NCBI GenBank assembly: GCA_024291935.2
Contig: CM044312.1
Coordinates: forward strand, 2,152,501 to 2,216,500
Direction of reading: 5' to 3'
Length of the DNA: 64,000 nucleotides
Origin: Okapia johnstoni
Taxonomy: Eukaryota > Chordata > Mammalia > Artiodactyla > Giraffidae
The notes under the pieces were generated by a model. That model did no database searches. It was not told the origin of the DNA and saw nothing but the letters and a program-made list of their open reading frames with translations. The position numbers and the translations under genes are program-made. Positions 22,670 to 33,534 of this stretch are shown piece by piece (positions within the stretch are counted from its first letter, which is position 1; each line of letters starts with the position of its first letter).

Positions 22670-22980
22670 ATATTCTCTTCCTCCAAAAATTAAACATAAA
22701 GTTACCATATGTCTAGCAATTCCACTTCCAACAGCAGCATTATTCATAATAACCAGGAGGTAGAAACAACCCACGTGTCTATAGATGGATAAATGCATAA
22801 ATACAATGTGACAGATCCAGACTATGGAGTATGACTCAGCCTTAGATAGGAAAGCAATCGTGACACCTGCAACAACCTGGATGAACCTTGAGAACATTAT
22901 GTTCAGGGCGGTAAAGCCAGACACAAAACAACGAATGCTGTGTGAGACTACTTACACGAAGTGGCTGAAAGAGTCACATT
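22670..22980 (+). mobile_element. older L1 3' end, first part of a split copy
   Basis: 'ccaggaggtagaaacaaccc', 'gatggataaatgcataaata', 'actatggagtatgactcagc', 'cctggatgaaccttgagaac' in the usual L1 3' order. It is broken by a SINE at 22981 and resumes at 23138 ('acagagagagagaatag'). Confidence 0.75.
22972..22980. repeat. target-site duplication, left copy
   Basis: 'agtcacatt', repeated exactly at 23129-23137, flanking the SINE at 22981-23128. Confidence 0.85.
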
Positions 22981-23128
22981 TGTGCATGCGTGTGTGTGAG
23001 TGTGTGTGTGTAAGTCGCTTCAGTCCTGTCCGACTCTTTGCCATCCTATGGACTGTAGCCCACCAGGCTCCTCTGTCCAAAGAATTCTCCAGGCAAGAAC
23101 ACTGGAGTGGGCTGCCGTGCCCTCCTCC
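22981..23128 (-). repeat. Bov-A SINE in L1, with target-site duplications
   Basis: Reverse-oriented BovA body: 'gtcctgtccgactctttgcc', 'agcccaccaggctcctctgt', 'gcaagaacactggagtgggc'. A GT-rich stretch (22981-23010) stands at its 3' tail. The tRNA head is absent, so the copy is 5' truncated. Exact 9-bp duplications define its limits. Confidence 0.9.
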
Positions 23129-23162
23129 AGTCACATTCACAGAGAGAGAGAATAGAGGGATG

Positions 23163-23324
23163 GTTGCCCGGGCTGGGGAGGGGTCTGGGGAGGTGCTGTC
23201 TTGGTGGGTACAGTTGCCCAGGCTGGGGAGGGGTCTGGGGAGGGGTCTGGGGAGGCGCTGCCTTGGTGGGTACAGTTGCCCAGGCTGGGGAGGGGTCTGG
23301 GGAGGCACTGCCTTGGTGGGTACA
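23163..23324. repeat. minisatellite, 3 units (50/62/50 bp)
   Basis: Units start 'gttgccc' at 23163, 23213 and 23275 and end 'cttggtgggtaca'. The middle unit has an extra internal 12 bp (a second copy of 'gggtctggggag'). It grew from the GC-rich part of an L1 3' UTR. Confidence 0.92.
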
Positions 23325-23634
23325 GTTGTTTAATGTTTGCAAGATGAGCAGGTTCTGGAATCTGTCACACAGTCTTCTGAGCATTCTTGATCCTGCGGGA
23401 CCATACACATAAAATGGTTAAGATAGCAAATTTTATATTAAGTGTTCTTACCACAGTTAAAAAAAACATTTTTTAAAGAAGAATGTTCCTTAAATATAAC
23501 CACCAAATTTAAGGAGCTTGATATGACACAACCTCTAGTGCAAGCCACAGGCCTACAGGCTCAGATAGGCATTGCAAAGTCTCAATTTTTTATCTGCAGT
23601 CACTACAGAAACAGCCAAAAAGAAGACACAGTGA

Positions 23635-23689
23635 CAAGGGTGGGGCCGTGGCCCAGTGCGTCAGGCGTCTGACTGCAGATCAGGAGAAA
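23635..23689 (+). repeat. tRNA 5'-half-derived insertion with target-site duplications
   Basis: The sequence from about 23643 reads as a tRNA 5' half: an acceptor-like 'ggggccgtggcccagtg', a D-arm-like 'gcgtcaggcg', then 'tctgactgcagatcagga', whose TCTGA pairs with TCAGG around a GCA anticodon position. It stops just 3' of the anticodon stem; T-arm and 3' acceptor are missing. A 9-bp direct repeat 'acacagtga' (23626-23634 and 23690-23698) flanks it, and an AAA tail precedes the right copy. The body resembles tRNA-Trp/tRNA-Arg, from memory. The features fit a retrotransposed tRNA fragment. Confidence 0.55.
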
Positions 23690-23698
23690 ACACAGTGA

Positions 23699-24595
23699 TA
23701 TTCCCGTCTCTTCTCAAATGTCACCAAAAGAAATACTTTTGTGTCACTACCCAGTTTCCAAATCAGATGTGAGAAGAGCTCAGCTCTGCGACCCTTCTTC
23801 CTGCAGGAGAGCTGAGACACCTCATCACAGTTTCGGCAGGAAGCCTCTGGACAGACAGCTTCGCCATTGTAATTAAGTACATCTGTTAGACTGTTGGAAT
23901 TCGTACATGCGACACGACAGACGGTTTCTGTGCTCACTTAGGATTTTTAGTCATTTACTCTCTATGTGTTGTCAGAATCGGGGCCCCTTGTGAATTCTAT
24001 TCTGTTCAATTTAGCAGTTTATTCATATTTTTCATTTTATAGTTATTTCTGAGCAGTCTTCAAGCAGAATGTGTAAAAGAAAATTTTTAAGAAATAGAGA
24101 GTGCTTTCGCTGTAGGCAGGAGAACTAATTTTAGTTGGGATGAACCAATGAGTCCCCGTTAATTCAATCGTGATGTTTTCTGAGCTCTGCCATCATGCCT
24201 CATGGGGTCTTCTCTGCCCCTCTTCAGTCCAGAGTTCAGTCCTTGTCTGTGGTTGCAGCGTCCTGAACATCTGAGCAGCCCCCACCCCAGCCCGCCTCTT
24301 CGCTCCTCTGCACCCTTTGCAGGAAGCTCCAAGGTCTCTGGTCCCCGACTTCAAGCGCTTGCTCCCTGGTTCTGTTCCCAGGTCAGCAGGGGTTTGGCCA
24401 TAATCAGTCAAGCCGGGGACCCAAACCCCGCTGACCAGGAAGCGTGCTTGCTTGCTCGTGCTCGTCCACATCGCTCACTGGGGGAGCCCCCCCGCAGGCT
24501 CTGTGCCCCCTGCAATCCTCTCCCATCGTCTCCACCCCCTTCTAACGCTCATTGGAGCCCAGCTGAGTTGTTCCTGCAAACCTGCCCAAGGGAGG
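23699..24595. other. unique interval
   Basis: No recognised repeat or gene. A 183-codon plus-strand frame at 24202-24753 runs into the duplicated L1 segment and is not supported. Confidence 0.4.
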
Positions 24596-24715
24596 TGGAA
24601 ACATGTCCACACACAGACCGGCACACGGAGGTTCACAGCAGCTGGTACCACAAGATGGAAATATGTCCACACACAGACCGGCACACGGATGTTCACAGCA
24701 GCCGGTACCACAAAT
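24596..24715 (+). repeat. 60-bp tandem duplication inside an L1 3' end
   Basis: Units 24596-24655 and 24656-24715 both start 'tggaaa' and contain 'gtccacacacagaccggcac' and 'ggtaccacaa'. Only a few mismatches (acatg/atatg, gaggtt/gatgtt, agctgg/agccgg). Confidence 0.92.
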
Positions 24716-24977
24716 GCCCCAAGTGGGAGATAATCCGCGTGCCCATCACCTGATGCATGGATGGGCACCATGAGGCCCGTCCATACAACCGATCATGTTC
24801 AGGAACAAAAAAGAATAAACAGCTGATGCTGAGTTGTAGATAAACCTCAAAAGCATTACGCTGGGTGAAAGAAAAGATCATGGACCAAATGATTCCATTT
24901 AACTGCACACGCAGAAAAGGCAGATCCAGAGACAGAAAGCAGGTTAGAGGTTGTTGGGGGGTGAGGGGATGGAAAGT
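24716..24977 (+). mobile_element. old L1 3' end fragment
   Basis: 'gataatccgcgtgcccatca', 'aaagcattacgctgggtgaa', 'ccagagacagaaagcaggtt', 'gaggttgttggggggtgagg' follow the order of an L1 3' UTR. A BovB fragment abuts it at 24978. Confidence 0.65.
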
Positions 24978-25346
24978 GATGCTTTCGAATTGTGGTGTTG
25001 GAGAAGACTCTTGAGAGTCCCTTGGATGCAAGGAGATCCAACCAGTCCATCCTAAAGGAAATCAGTCCTGAGTGTTCATTGGAAGGACTGATACTGAAGC
25101 TCCAATATTTTGGCCACCTGATGCGAAGAGCCTACTCATTGGAAAAGACCCTGATGCTGGGAAAGATTGAAGGCAGGAGGAGAAGGGGGCAGCAGAGGAT
25201 GAGATGGTTGGATGGCATCATCAACTCAATAGACATGAGTTTGAGCAAGCTCTGGGAGATAGTGGAGGACAGGGAACCCTGGTGTGCTGTAGTTCATGGG
25301 GTTGCAAAGAGTCAGACACGACTGAGCGACTGAACAACAGCAGCAG
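24978..25346 (+). mobile_element. BovB LINE 3' fragment
   Basis: Sense-oriented 3' end with a 113-codon frame (24992-25333) showing [36 protein letters not shown] and [13 protein letters not shown] small deletion precedes SNQS, and the N-terminal RT is missing. Ends 'gactgagcgactgaacaaca'. Confidence 0.92.
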
Positions 25347-26466
25347 CTGCTGGGGCCAGCGTCACACCCCAGGAGACCTTCCCGCCCTGGGCTCGGGTGA
25401 CAGAGAGCCCGACTCAGGGAGACGGGCTCTGCAGCTCACCCGAGGCCTCTCCTGGCTTCCCGTCCCCATCCTCTGAGAAGGTCTCCACCTCCTCCCTTTC
25501 CGCGTGAAGCCCAGCCTCCTGAAGCCCAGACGAAACCCCAGCTGCCCCTTCCTGGCGTCCAGCCCAGCACCCACCTGCCTCAGCTTCTGGGAACACTGTT
25601 TTGTCGTGGGACTGTGTTTCATGTGGTCACGTATGATACAACGGCAGATCAAGCCGGGTTCCATCTTTCTTTGTATTCCCAGAGGCCCTAGAGCATAAGG
25701 AGTCCCAAGAAGTAAGCAACTGATGGCTTCGGACCAACACCTGGTTGGCACCCCCACCCCGGGTTTGGACCCCAGAGGTCAAATGCACCGCCCCCCCCCT
25801 CCTGCCTGGACTTCTGTCCGTCTGCGATGCCCTCGTTGTGGGCTCGCCAGCCCTGAGCACCCCCACGGGTGTGACATGGGCTCCATTGGAAGCCACCCCT
25901 GGCGATTTTGGAGAGCTCCTGCTAAGAGAAGGTCCACCCTGATCTCAAGCCCACTTTGCTAGTAGTCCACTTGCTGGGCAGCTCCGCCCTTGAGGCCACA
26001 CAGACAAGCTCACCCCTTCCTCCTGGAGAGGCCTCCCCCTCCCCGTCCAGCTTCCCTTGCTTCCGTGTAAACATTCACACGCCTCGCCAGCCTACCCTCG
26101 CCTCGCCAGCCTGCCCTCGCCTCCACCGATGAACGCCAGAGTCCTCGCTGCTAAACCAAGGTGGATCGCGGTGGCCCCGTGGCCTGACGCCCCAGGACTA
26201 AGCAGGCTACCCTGCCCTGCCCGGTATCCCATGAGCGAATTCTCCTTCTGGAGGCGCTGCACAGCTGGGTCAGTGATCTGTGTACCCCAAAGCTCTCACC
26301 GCTTTGTCACCCAGGCTGTTTAGCTACAGCAGCTGTAGACTTGGAACTTGGGGTGTTTCAAAAGTCCAGCTTTCCAAAATTTCCCCTGAACCTCTTTGTG
26401 CACCCGCTCTGGGGGTTTATTCTTTTGTTTTTGAAAAGATTGTGAGAAAATCTAGATACAGTATGT
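25347..26466. other. GC-rich unique interval
   Basis: Contains a small 19-bp x2 duplication at 26080-26117 ('cgcctcgccagcct' core). No recognised gene. Confidence 0.45.
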
Positions 26467-26552
26467 CCAGGGGATCTTCCCGACCCAGGAATCAAACCGG
26501 GGTCTCCCACACTGCAGGGGGATTCTTTACCAACTGAGCTATCGGGGAAGCC
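26467..26552 (-). repeat. Bov-tA SINE head fragment
   Basis: 'gggatcttcccgacccagga' through 'gattctttaccaactgagct' to 'atcggggaagccc': the tRNA-derived head plus the first part of the body, in reverse. The remainder of the body is missing. Confidence 0.88.
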
Positions 26553-26895
26553 CGTCCACAACCTTATCCTAATCAAACTACCCTTTTATAAAAAATCATT
26601 AAGTAGATTGAGTAGCTAACAAGATGATTACTTTTATAATTGTGATTGAAACTGGTATAACTTATGCCAAGTTTAACCTATATATACGATGTGAAATGGA
26701 AAGCTATTGTGCCCAAAAATAGCTTAACTTTTGCTAAGTATCAGTACAGAGGTTATATAGCTATGCCCTTGCCGGGTATCAGTGGGTGCAGTTTTCATGA
26801 TAAACCGCATTCCTGTGAATCACATCAGACAAGGAGCCATGAGCCTGGGCTTCTGAATTCAGGTTCTAAAATATGATGGACATCATTTGTGGGGG
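26553..26895. other. AT-rich unique block
   Basis: Balanced to AT-rich unique sequence without a recognised repeat or ORF. Possible conserved non-coding element, by composition only. Confidence 0.25.
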
Positions 26896-27030
26896 GAAGA
26901 GAGAGAGAGAAATAAAAGTGGTTCTTGGAAGAAGAAAGAAAGAAAGAAAGAAAAGAAGGAGGGAGGGAGGAAAAGAGAAGGAGAGAAAGAAAGGAAACAG
27001 GAAAGGAGGCAGGAAGAGGGAAAGCAGGGC
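26896..27030. repeat. polypurine (GAAA/GGGA)n tract
   Basis: Nearly pure purine on the plus strand, with 'gaaagaaagaaagaaag' and 'ggagggagggagg' parts. Interrupted once by 'taaaagtggttcttgg'. Confidence 0.93.
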
Positions 27031-27921
27031 TCTCTGAGCCGAGAAGCTCACACGGGACCTCAGGGCTCAGGACGCTTGGCCGGGGCTTCCTCACGGCCCT
27101 GTGTCACCTGCACGCAGCCCCTCTGCCATGGACGGGGGGCGTCCTCTCCTGGGGGCCACCTGCACGACTGCCGGACTTCACGAGCCTCTTCCTCTTTCTG
27201 CTCTGCTGAATTTCACTCCTAGTTGTTGACTTTCTCCCCCGAGAGAGACATTCCACTCAGCACCCTGGCAGGAATGGTGCCTCTGAGCTCAGCCTTGGAG
27301 GGGACGTCCCGGGTGGCCGAGGAAGAGGCCAGTGTCCCCAAGTCAGGCTGAAGACAGAAAACAAAAAGAAGAGAAGCTCAGCTCAGGAACGTGGGTGCTT
27401 GATGTATGTTTAGGGGTGAAGGTTGCACAGAATTCACAAGAGATGCAAAGAAAAACCAGATTTGAGACTCAGGTAACTTTCATCACAGACCTAGCCCAAG
27501 GAAAGTGATTGAAAAAATGTTTCTTTCCAGTTTTTTCTAAACAGACTCAATATCTTGAGTCCAAGGGGCTGGGTGCTCCCAGGCGAGGCTGGACAGGCAG
27601 ACTTGTCAGACAGCCCCTTGTCTGTTTGGTTCCCTGCTTCCTTAAGACGAGATGAGCCTCCTTCCTGGGTAGACTGTTGCTGGGGACAAGTCTGGGTCAC
27701 CTGCCAAGGGCCAAGGTATCGCAGAGGACCTGTGACATCCGTCCTACTTCGAATGAGGCCCCCCAGAACCAGTGACAGCATCCTCTGAAAAGGGAAGAGG
27801 AAAATGAAAACCAGAAGTCAGAATTTCTTCTTGAGAAACTAGTACAAAAAGGGAGGGAAATGGACTAAAATACACAAAGAGAAACTAAAATTAGGTCCTT
27901 TGGAGTTTTCATGAAAAAATC
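27031..27921. other. unique interval
   Basis: No recognised repeat or gene. Confidence 0.4.
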
Positions 27922-28135
27922 AAAGTGAAAGTGAAGTCGCTCAGTCGTGTCCAACTCTTTGCGACCCCATGGACTGTAGCCTACCAAGTTCCACCGTCCA
28001 TGGGATTTTCCAGGCAAGAGTACTGGAGTGGGGTGCTATTTCCTTCTCCAGGAGATCTTCCAGACCCAGGGGTTGAACCTGGGTCTCCCACATTGTAGGC
28101 AGACGCTTTACCATCTGAGCCACCAGGGAAGTCCC
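27922..28135 (-). repeat. Bov-tA SINE, full length
   Basis: 'aaagtgaaagtgaagtcgct', 'gcgaccccatggactgtagc', 'ctttaccatctgagccacca', 'gggaagtccc'. Complete copy in reverse orientation. Confidence 0.94.
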
Positions 28136-28194
28136 ATTTTTTATTTTTCTCAGGAAAAAATAAAGGTGATTGTCAAGAGTGACAGTTTACTTTG

Positions 28195-28305
28195 TTTTTT
28201 AGGCCACGCTGTGAGGAATGCAGGGTCTCAGTTCCCCAATCAGGGACTGAAGCCATCCACGCCCCCTGCATTGGGAAGGCAGGGTCTCAACCACTGGACC
28301 ACCAG
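28195..28305 (-). repeat. CHR-type SINE, left part (interrupted)
   Basis: The reverse-complement CHR SINE reads 'aggccacgctgtgaggaatg', 'cagttccccaatcagggact', 'aaccactggaccacca'. A BovB copy interrupts it at 28306, and a second copy of its 5' region follows at 28723. Confidence 0.75.
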
Positions 28306-28722
28306 TTCAGTTCAGTTCAGTTGCTCAGTCGTGTCCGACTCTTCGCGACCCCATGAATTGCAGCACGCCAGGCCTCTCTGTCCATCACCAACTCCCGGAG
28401 TTTACCCAAACCCATGTCCATCGAGTCGGTGATGCCATCCAACCATCTCATCCTCTGTCGTCCCCTTCTCCTCCTGCCCCCAATCCTTCCCAGCATTAGG
28501 GTCTTTTCCAGTGAGTCAACTCTTCGCATGAGGTGGCCAAAGTATTGGAGTTTCAGCTTCAACATCAGTCCTTCCAATGAACACCCAGGATTGATTTCCT
28601 TTAGGATGGATTGATTGGATCTCCTTGCAGTCCAAGGGACTCTCAAGAGCCTTCTCCAACACCACAGTTCAAAAGCATCAATTCTGCGGAGCTCAGCTTT
28701 CTTCACCGTCCAACTCTCACAC
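28306..28722 (-). mobile_element. BovB LINE 3' fragment, longest intact C-terminal frame
   Basis: Starts at its 3' tail with (TTCAG)n. The minus-strand frame (28317-28730) is uninterrupted for about 137 codons: [74 protein letters not shown]. It is probably the youngest BovB copy in the window. Still 5' truncated and without a catalytic core. Confidence 0.95.
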
Positions 28723-28789
28723 CCATCCATGCCCCCTGCGTTGGGAGGGCAGGGTCTTAACCACTGGAGAAACCACCAGGGATGTCCCC
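28723..28789 (-). repeat. CHR-type SINE, right part / flanking direct repeat
   Basis: 'atgccccctgcgttgggagg' and 'gcagggtcttaaccactgg' repeat the sequence at 28253-28305 with several mismatches, then complete the SINE head ('accaccagggatgtcccc'). Confidence 0.7.
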
Positions 28790-29000
28790 AAAGTAACAGT
28801 TTTAAGGATCAATTTCTCACATGACACCTGGTCCTTGGGCAAGAGTTCTGTGGGTGAGTGGGCTTCCTGGCTCCCCGCTTCTCCCATCCCCGAGTCCCTG
28901 CCTTCAGCCCTGTCCCCTTGAGCTCCTAGAACTAAGGGGGTCAGTCTCTCTCCCTGTCTCTCCAACTTGAAATTAACAACAGGAGTTGCTTTGATGAATA

Positions 29001-29145
29001 CAGTGGTTCTCAAACTGTGGCCCATGGGTCCAGGAGGCCCCTTTAGGGAGTCAAAGATGTAAAAGCCTTTTCTCATATCTCAGATCCTTCACACTTGTGT
29101 CATTGTCTTGACTGTTTGACATTGTGCAACTGGCTTCCAAGCAGG
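29001..29145 (+). mobile_element. hAT-type DNA transposon remnant
   Basis: Starts with the hAT-Charlie-like terminal sequence 'cagtggttctcaaactgtgg', then 'cccctttagggagtcaaaga' and 'tgactgtttgacattgtgca'. This order resembles mammalian non-autonomous hAT elements. The exact family is not assigned. Confidence 0.5.
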
Positions 29146-31380
29146 GCTTCCGGGTCAGAATATCAAAGAAAGTCAGGCCCAGACAGACCCGGTGGTGGAG
29201 GGCCACCTTCTTGCCATCTATGCCTGCACGGTTTGAAACCTGCGCCCCAGCCCTGCGCCCCGCCGCGGGCCGGGGGAACTTGATGAAAGCCCCACCATTC
29301 CACGGGCTCACCTTTCAGACAGGTGTCCCTGGAGCCCAGCCCTCACTGGCGCAGCCCAGCCAGTCCATCACGGCCGCCTGCCCACCTCCAACACCCCAGC
29401 CTGCGGATGAGAGGCAGGGAAGCAGGAGGAGACTTTCAGCTGTCTCTCCTCGGCGTGTCAGTGACGAGAAGCCATCCCGAGACAGGACACCCAGGCCAGC
29501 GTGCCACCCGTGTGCACCCTGCTCCCGACAGACCCCCACCCACCCTCCAGGCCGCAGGGGCTGCTCTGCCCCCAGAGTCACAGGCAGCACAGATGGGAAG
29601 GCCTTCCCAGCTTCCCTCCCCGCCTGATGCTTCAATGAAGCAGCCATGCTCGTGTTAAAAGCCCACCTGTGAGCTCTCCCACCCCCGCCCAGGTGGAGGG
29701 ACCCTCAGCGGAGAGGAGACCCATCACCCACTGGGGAGGGAATCACGGGGCTGGGGGCAGACGGGCACCTGGAGAGACGGGAAAGGGGCCCCCAGGGAAG
29801 TGCCCAGGGACTGGATACATGGGGCCTCCCCAGGACAGGCTCTGGGAGCAAGAGCAGCGTGTAAGCAGACAGCCAGCAGGCTCAGGAAGCCCACACCTGC
29901 CTGCAGATACTCACTGCGGAAGCTGAGGTTTAAGAAACAGCAGCTCTTAAATCTAACTTAGACGCTGCCCATCTAAATCACCCAAGACCCAGGTGATTTA
30001 TAAATATGTATTGCAGATGAGGTGCACACATGTCCATGTGAGAGAAAAGGGGTCCAGAGGCATTTTTAAGGATTTTTCAGAGCCGTGATGTGCATCCAAG
30101 TGCCCGGATCCGTCCACACTTACGAACACCTCGGCTGACCGCACCCAGCTAGCTCCCTGTCGCTTGGCTGCCTTTGGTTACTACCGCATCCACCTGTCCT
30201 GTGGAATGAAGAGGGTCCCAACCAGACCCCGGGATCAGGCAGGCTGGGGTCCCCAGGGCACTGAGTCAGTCTGTGTGGAGGGGGCGGCTCCACAGGGGCT
30301 TCTGCCAGGAGCGGCAGGCCATGGGGGGAGAGAGGCCAACGCGACGTCCACTGGAGCCCTGTCCTCCGCGGAAGCGGAGTGCAGGTAGAGTCAGGCCCAC
30401 GCCCCAGGCCAGCAGCTGCACAGCCCTCCTCCATGAGACCCCAGTGAGACACGAGCGTGCGCACACCTGTGTAAGCACACATGTGTGCGTTCAGAGAGCT
30501 GCCCAGCCCCTGCCTGGAGCCCTCCTCCCCAGCTATGCTGTGTGACGGCCTGATGCAGGCCCCGACACCTCTGAGGTGTGGGGACCTCAGACACCAGCGG
30601 GGCATCCAGACGTGAACCGAGGCAGGAAGCCCGCTCTGCTCGGGCAGCGGGAGGCCCCTGGGTTGTCTGCGCTCTGGAGCCGGCCCTGGACCAGTACAGG
30701 GCCTGGCCTGGACCCCAGGCACTCCTCCAGCCTCCATCCCACACCTCCCCTAACCCATCCCGGCCCGACCCATCTAGAGCCAGCCTGCCTGGGGCCCCCA
30801 GGACGGGCCTGCCTGCAGCTGAGTGTCCCAGGAGGTGGGTGCCCCCCAGGAGGGGCCTGCCAAGGGCTCTGGAGCACCCGGCCACCTGCAGCCACCTCAC
30901 ACCCCTCCCAGGGCCTTCCTCCGCCCTGCCAGGGTCAGTCCTCATCCTCTGGCACGTGGCTGGGCAGCCAGAGCGGTCCGCAGAAGGCGTGTGCTTCCCG
31001 CAGATGGAGGGCGGGGCCGCCTCCTGCCGCCTCCCGATGGTCCCCGGCTCCAGCCCTGACTCAGCCTCAGTCTTCTCGCCTGTAAAGTGGGCAATGGGGA
31101 CGAGCCCCGCCCACCTGGGAAGTGGGCCTGAGGGCTGATGCCCGAGTGCGCACAAACCAGCCGGGAGAGAGCCTCCGTGACAGTTGCTGTCATCAGGCCT
31201 CACGTAGGACGAGGACAGCAGACATGGGGGGACTGTGTGCAGGCAGGGGCATCGGGATGTGGGGTGAGAGCGCTGGGGGACAGTGGGAAGCTGAGGTGCT
31301 CCCTGTTGGGGGGTGGGACCCCAGGGAGGAGCAGGGTCGGGAGCCCCCGTAAGGAGACGCCATCCAGGGTGGGAGCCCCA
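29146..31380. other. GC-rich unique interval
   Basis: No recognised repeat. Overlapping frames up to 270 codons (30391-31203 minus) have the low-complexity look of GC-rich chance ORFs and no domain. Confidence 0.45.
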
Positions 31381-31628
31381 GGGTCACAGTGAGGGTGCTG
31401 GGTGACCCCCTGGGGTCATAGTGAGGGCTCTGGATGAACCTCTGGGGTCAGAGTGAGGACCTTGGGTGACCCCGGGGTCAGAGTGAGGGTGCTGGGTGAC
31501 CCTCTGGGGTCACAGTGAGGACCCTGGGTGACCCTCTGGGATCACAGTGAGGACCCTGGGGGACCCTCTGGGGTCACAGGGAGGACCCTGGAGGACCCCC
31601 GGGGCCACAATGCGGGCGCTGGGTGCCT
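31381..31628. repeat. 32-bp minisatellite, about 8 units
   Basis: The core 'ggggtcacagtgagga' recurs with GTCA (or a variant) at 31383, 31415, 31447, 31477, 31509, 31541, 31573 and 31604, a period of 30-32 bp. The units are contiguous without spacers and diverge gradually. Confidence 0.95.
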
Positions 31629-33524
31629 CCGGGATCCTGGCTCCTCCTCTCCCATGCTGAGCCGCCCTAAGCAGGCGTCCTAACTTCTCTGAGCCCTGGC
31701 CTCCCCGAGCAGGCCTGGCCATCACAGCTCTGCCTGGTGGCCGCCTGGGAGACAATGAAGCTGCACTGGTCCCTCCAAGCTCAGCCAGCAGGACAGTCTC
31801 TTCCAGTCCCCCAGGAGGCCACCCCAAACTGTCATCTGAGAAGGACGGGTGGCCGGCAGGACCCTGCATCCTCAAATCACTCTCCATCTTTAAAATCCCA
31901 CTAGTACAGCCTTACCCCTCTGGCCCACCTGAACATTCTGCCTAACTTGGCCCACCCACCCACTCACCCCCCACCAGGTGCCTGGCCTCCCTCCAGCCCC
32001 AGCCCCTGACCCAAGCTGGATGCACCGTCCACCCTGCGGTCCGGCCAGAAGCCCTGTCCCCGCACCTGCCCCCGCCCCATCCCAATCAGCCAGCCTCACC
32101 CCAGCTGGGCCCAGGGTGTCCTGTCCCATCAGATCCCCACGACCTTTTCCTGTAGGGTCAGCCCACGCAAAACTGCCATTTGTGTTAGCCCCCAACAGTG
32201 GACTTGTGGTTCAACCGTAAAAGGCAGAGAGGACTGTATGGATTTCCTGCTCAAACCTTCTGGAGCCCCCAGCTCCAGGCCGCCAGCAGGCAGGGGGCCG
32301 GGCTCCAGCCGCCCGGGGTCCACCCCGCAGGCAACTCAAGCTCCCAGCGCCTCCAGGCCGGTGATCTCGGGTGGGGCTGTGAATCTGCCCTTCTGCACGT
32401 CCACACCACCTCTCTCCTCCCTCTCATCCTGGAGACTCGGAAAGCCTTTCCCAACCAAGCCTCGTCCATGTTAAAGGACACCCCGCTCCTGAAAGTGCCC
32501 CAGGAAAAAACCCCACACTCACCACCAGGACTTCTGTTTATCTTTCTCTTCCCACCGCTCTCCTAGTCCTAAAAGTCACAGGTCAGAGCCCCGACTTTCA
32601 CATGCCTCCACCTCTAGCCTAGCAGCCCTCGGTTAATATTGACTGAATGAATCAGGGGGCATGTTAGCTGCAGCTCCTTCACACTCGCATGTAAATGACT
32701 GATAGTCATCTTTTCCTGAGAACCACTCCTGGTCCGGGGAGAGGAGGGGAAAACCCCAGGGTCCATGCCAGTGGAGAGCAGGGACAGCCCCGCCCAGAAA
32801 GGCAGCTCCATGGGGGGATCGTGCCCAGCACTGCGCAAGGGGTCAGGAAAGCAGGGCGGCTTGAAAAACCAGATTGTCTGAATGCGGACATCCAGACGTG
32901 ACAGGAAGTTTCCAGCTGCTGCTTGGCCAGCCTCCAGGCCCAGGGCACCCGGTGGACACGGGCAGCTCATGCAGACTAATTCACGAAGGGCAGTGAACGG
33001 ACGTGACACTCTGACGGCTGTGAACACGGAAGGGCAGCTCAGAGGCCCAGCCCGATCTGCTCTTCCCAGGAAGACGGGTCCACCTGCCAGGTGGAGCTAC
33101 TGCTACCAATAGTCTCTCCTGCCCTGACCCTCCCAAGGAGACCGGCAGGGAGGAACCTGCCTGTCTGCCAGCCGGGGCTCTGGGACCCCCACGGGTTGTT
33201 TCCTTGAGTCCAGTCCCGTCCGGCTGGGCCCCCGTGCGGGCTTGGTTCATCCCTTGCCCCGGGGCTCCCAGCACGAGGCTCCTCCTGGTCCCTCCCCTGC
33301 ATCCCGTAGCATCCTCTTCTCTCCGGCCAGCCAAGCTCCAGCTCCCGCCCCCACCATGTCCTCACAGGCCCCCTGCCCTGAGGCCTCCCCGCAAGTCATG
33401 GTGTGCGTGGGAGCCCCGTATCCAGAGTCTGGGGAACTGCACGGAGATGGGGCTGAGAGCTCTGTCCTTGGAGGCTGGGCGGTCCCTCTGTGAGCTGGCA
33501 TTCCATCACCACGTGACGCCAGGA
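31629..33524. other. GC-rich unique interval
   Basis: No recognised repeat or gene. A 122-codon plus frame (32198-32566) and others are unsupported. Confidence 0.4.
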
Positions 33525-33534
33525 AGACAGATGG
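33525..33534. repeat. target-site duplication of CHR-2, left copy
   Basis: 'agacagatgg' matches 'agatagatgg' at 34015-34024 with one mismatch, flanking the SINE. Confidence 0.7.

Noticed and set aside
22984..23010. GT-rich stretch as a separate microsatellite
   Set aside because: It is the tail of the reverse Bov-A SINE between exact target-site duplications.
30391..31203. 270-codon minus-strand open frame
   Set aside because: Sits in very GC-rich DNA with equally long plus-strand frames in the same place; no recognisable domain or signal peptide.
31381..31628. Regularly spaced repeat that might be read as a CRISPR array
   Set aside because: The units are contiguous without unique spacers, and the genome is mammalian. 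It is a minisatellite.
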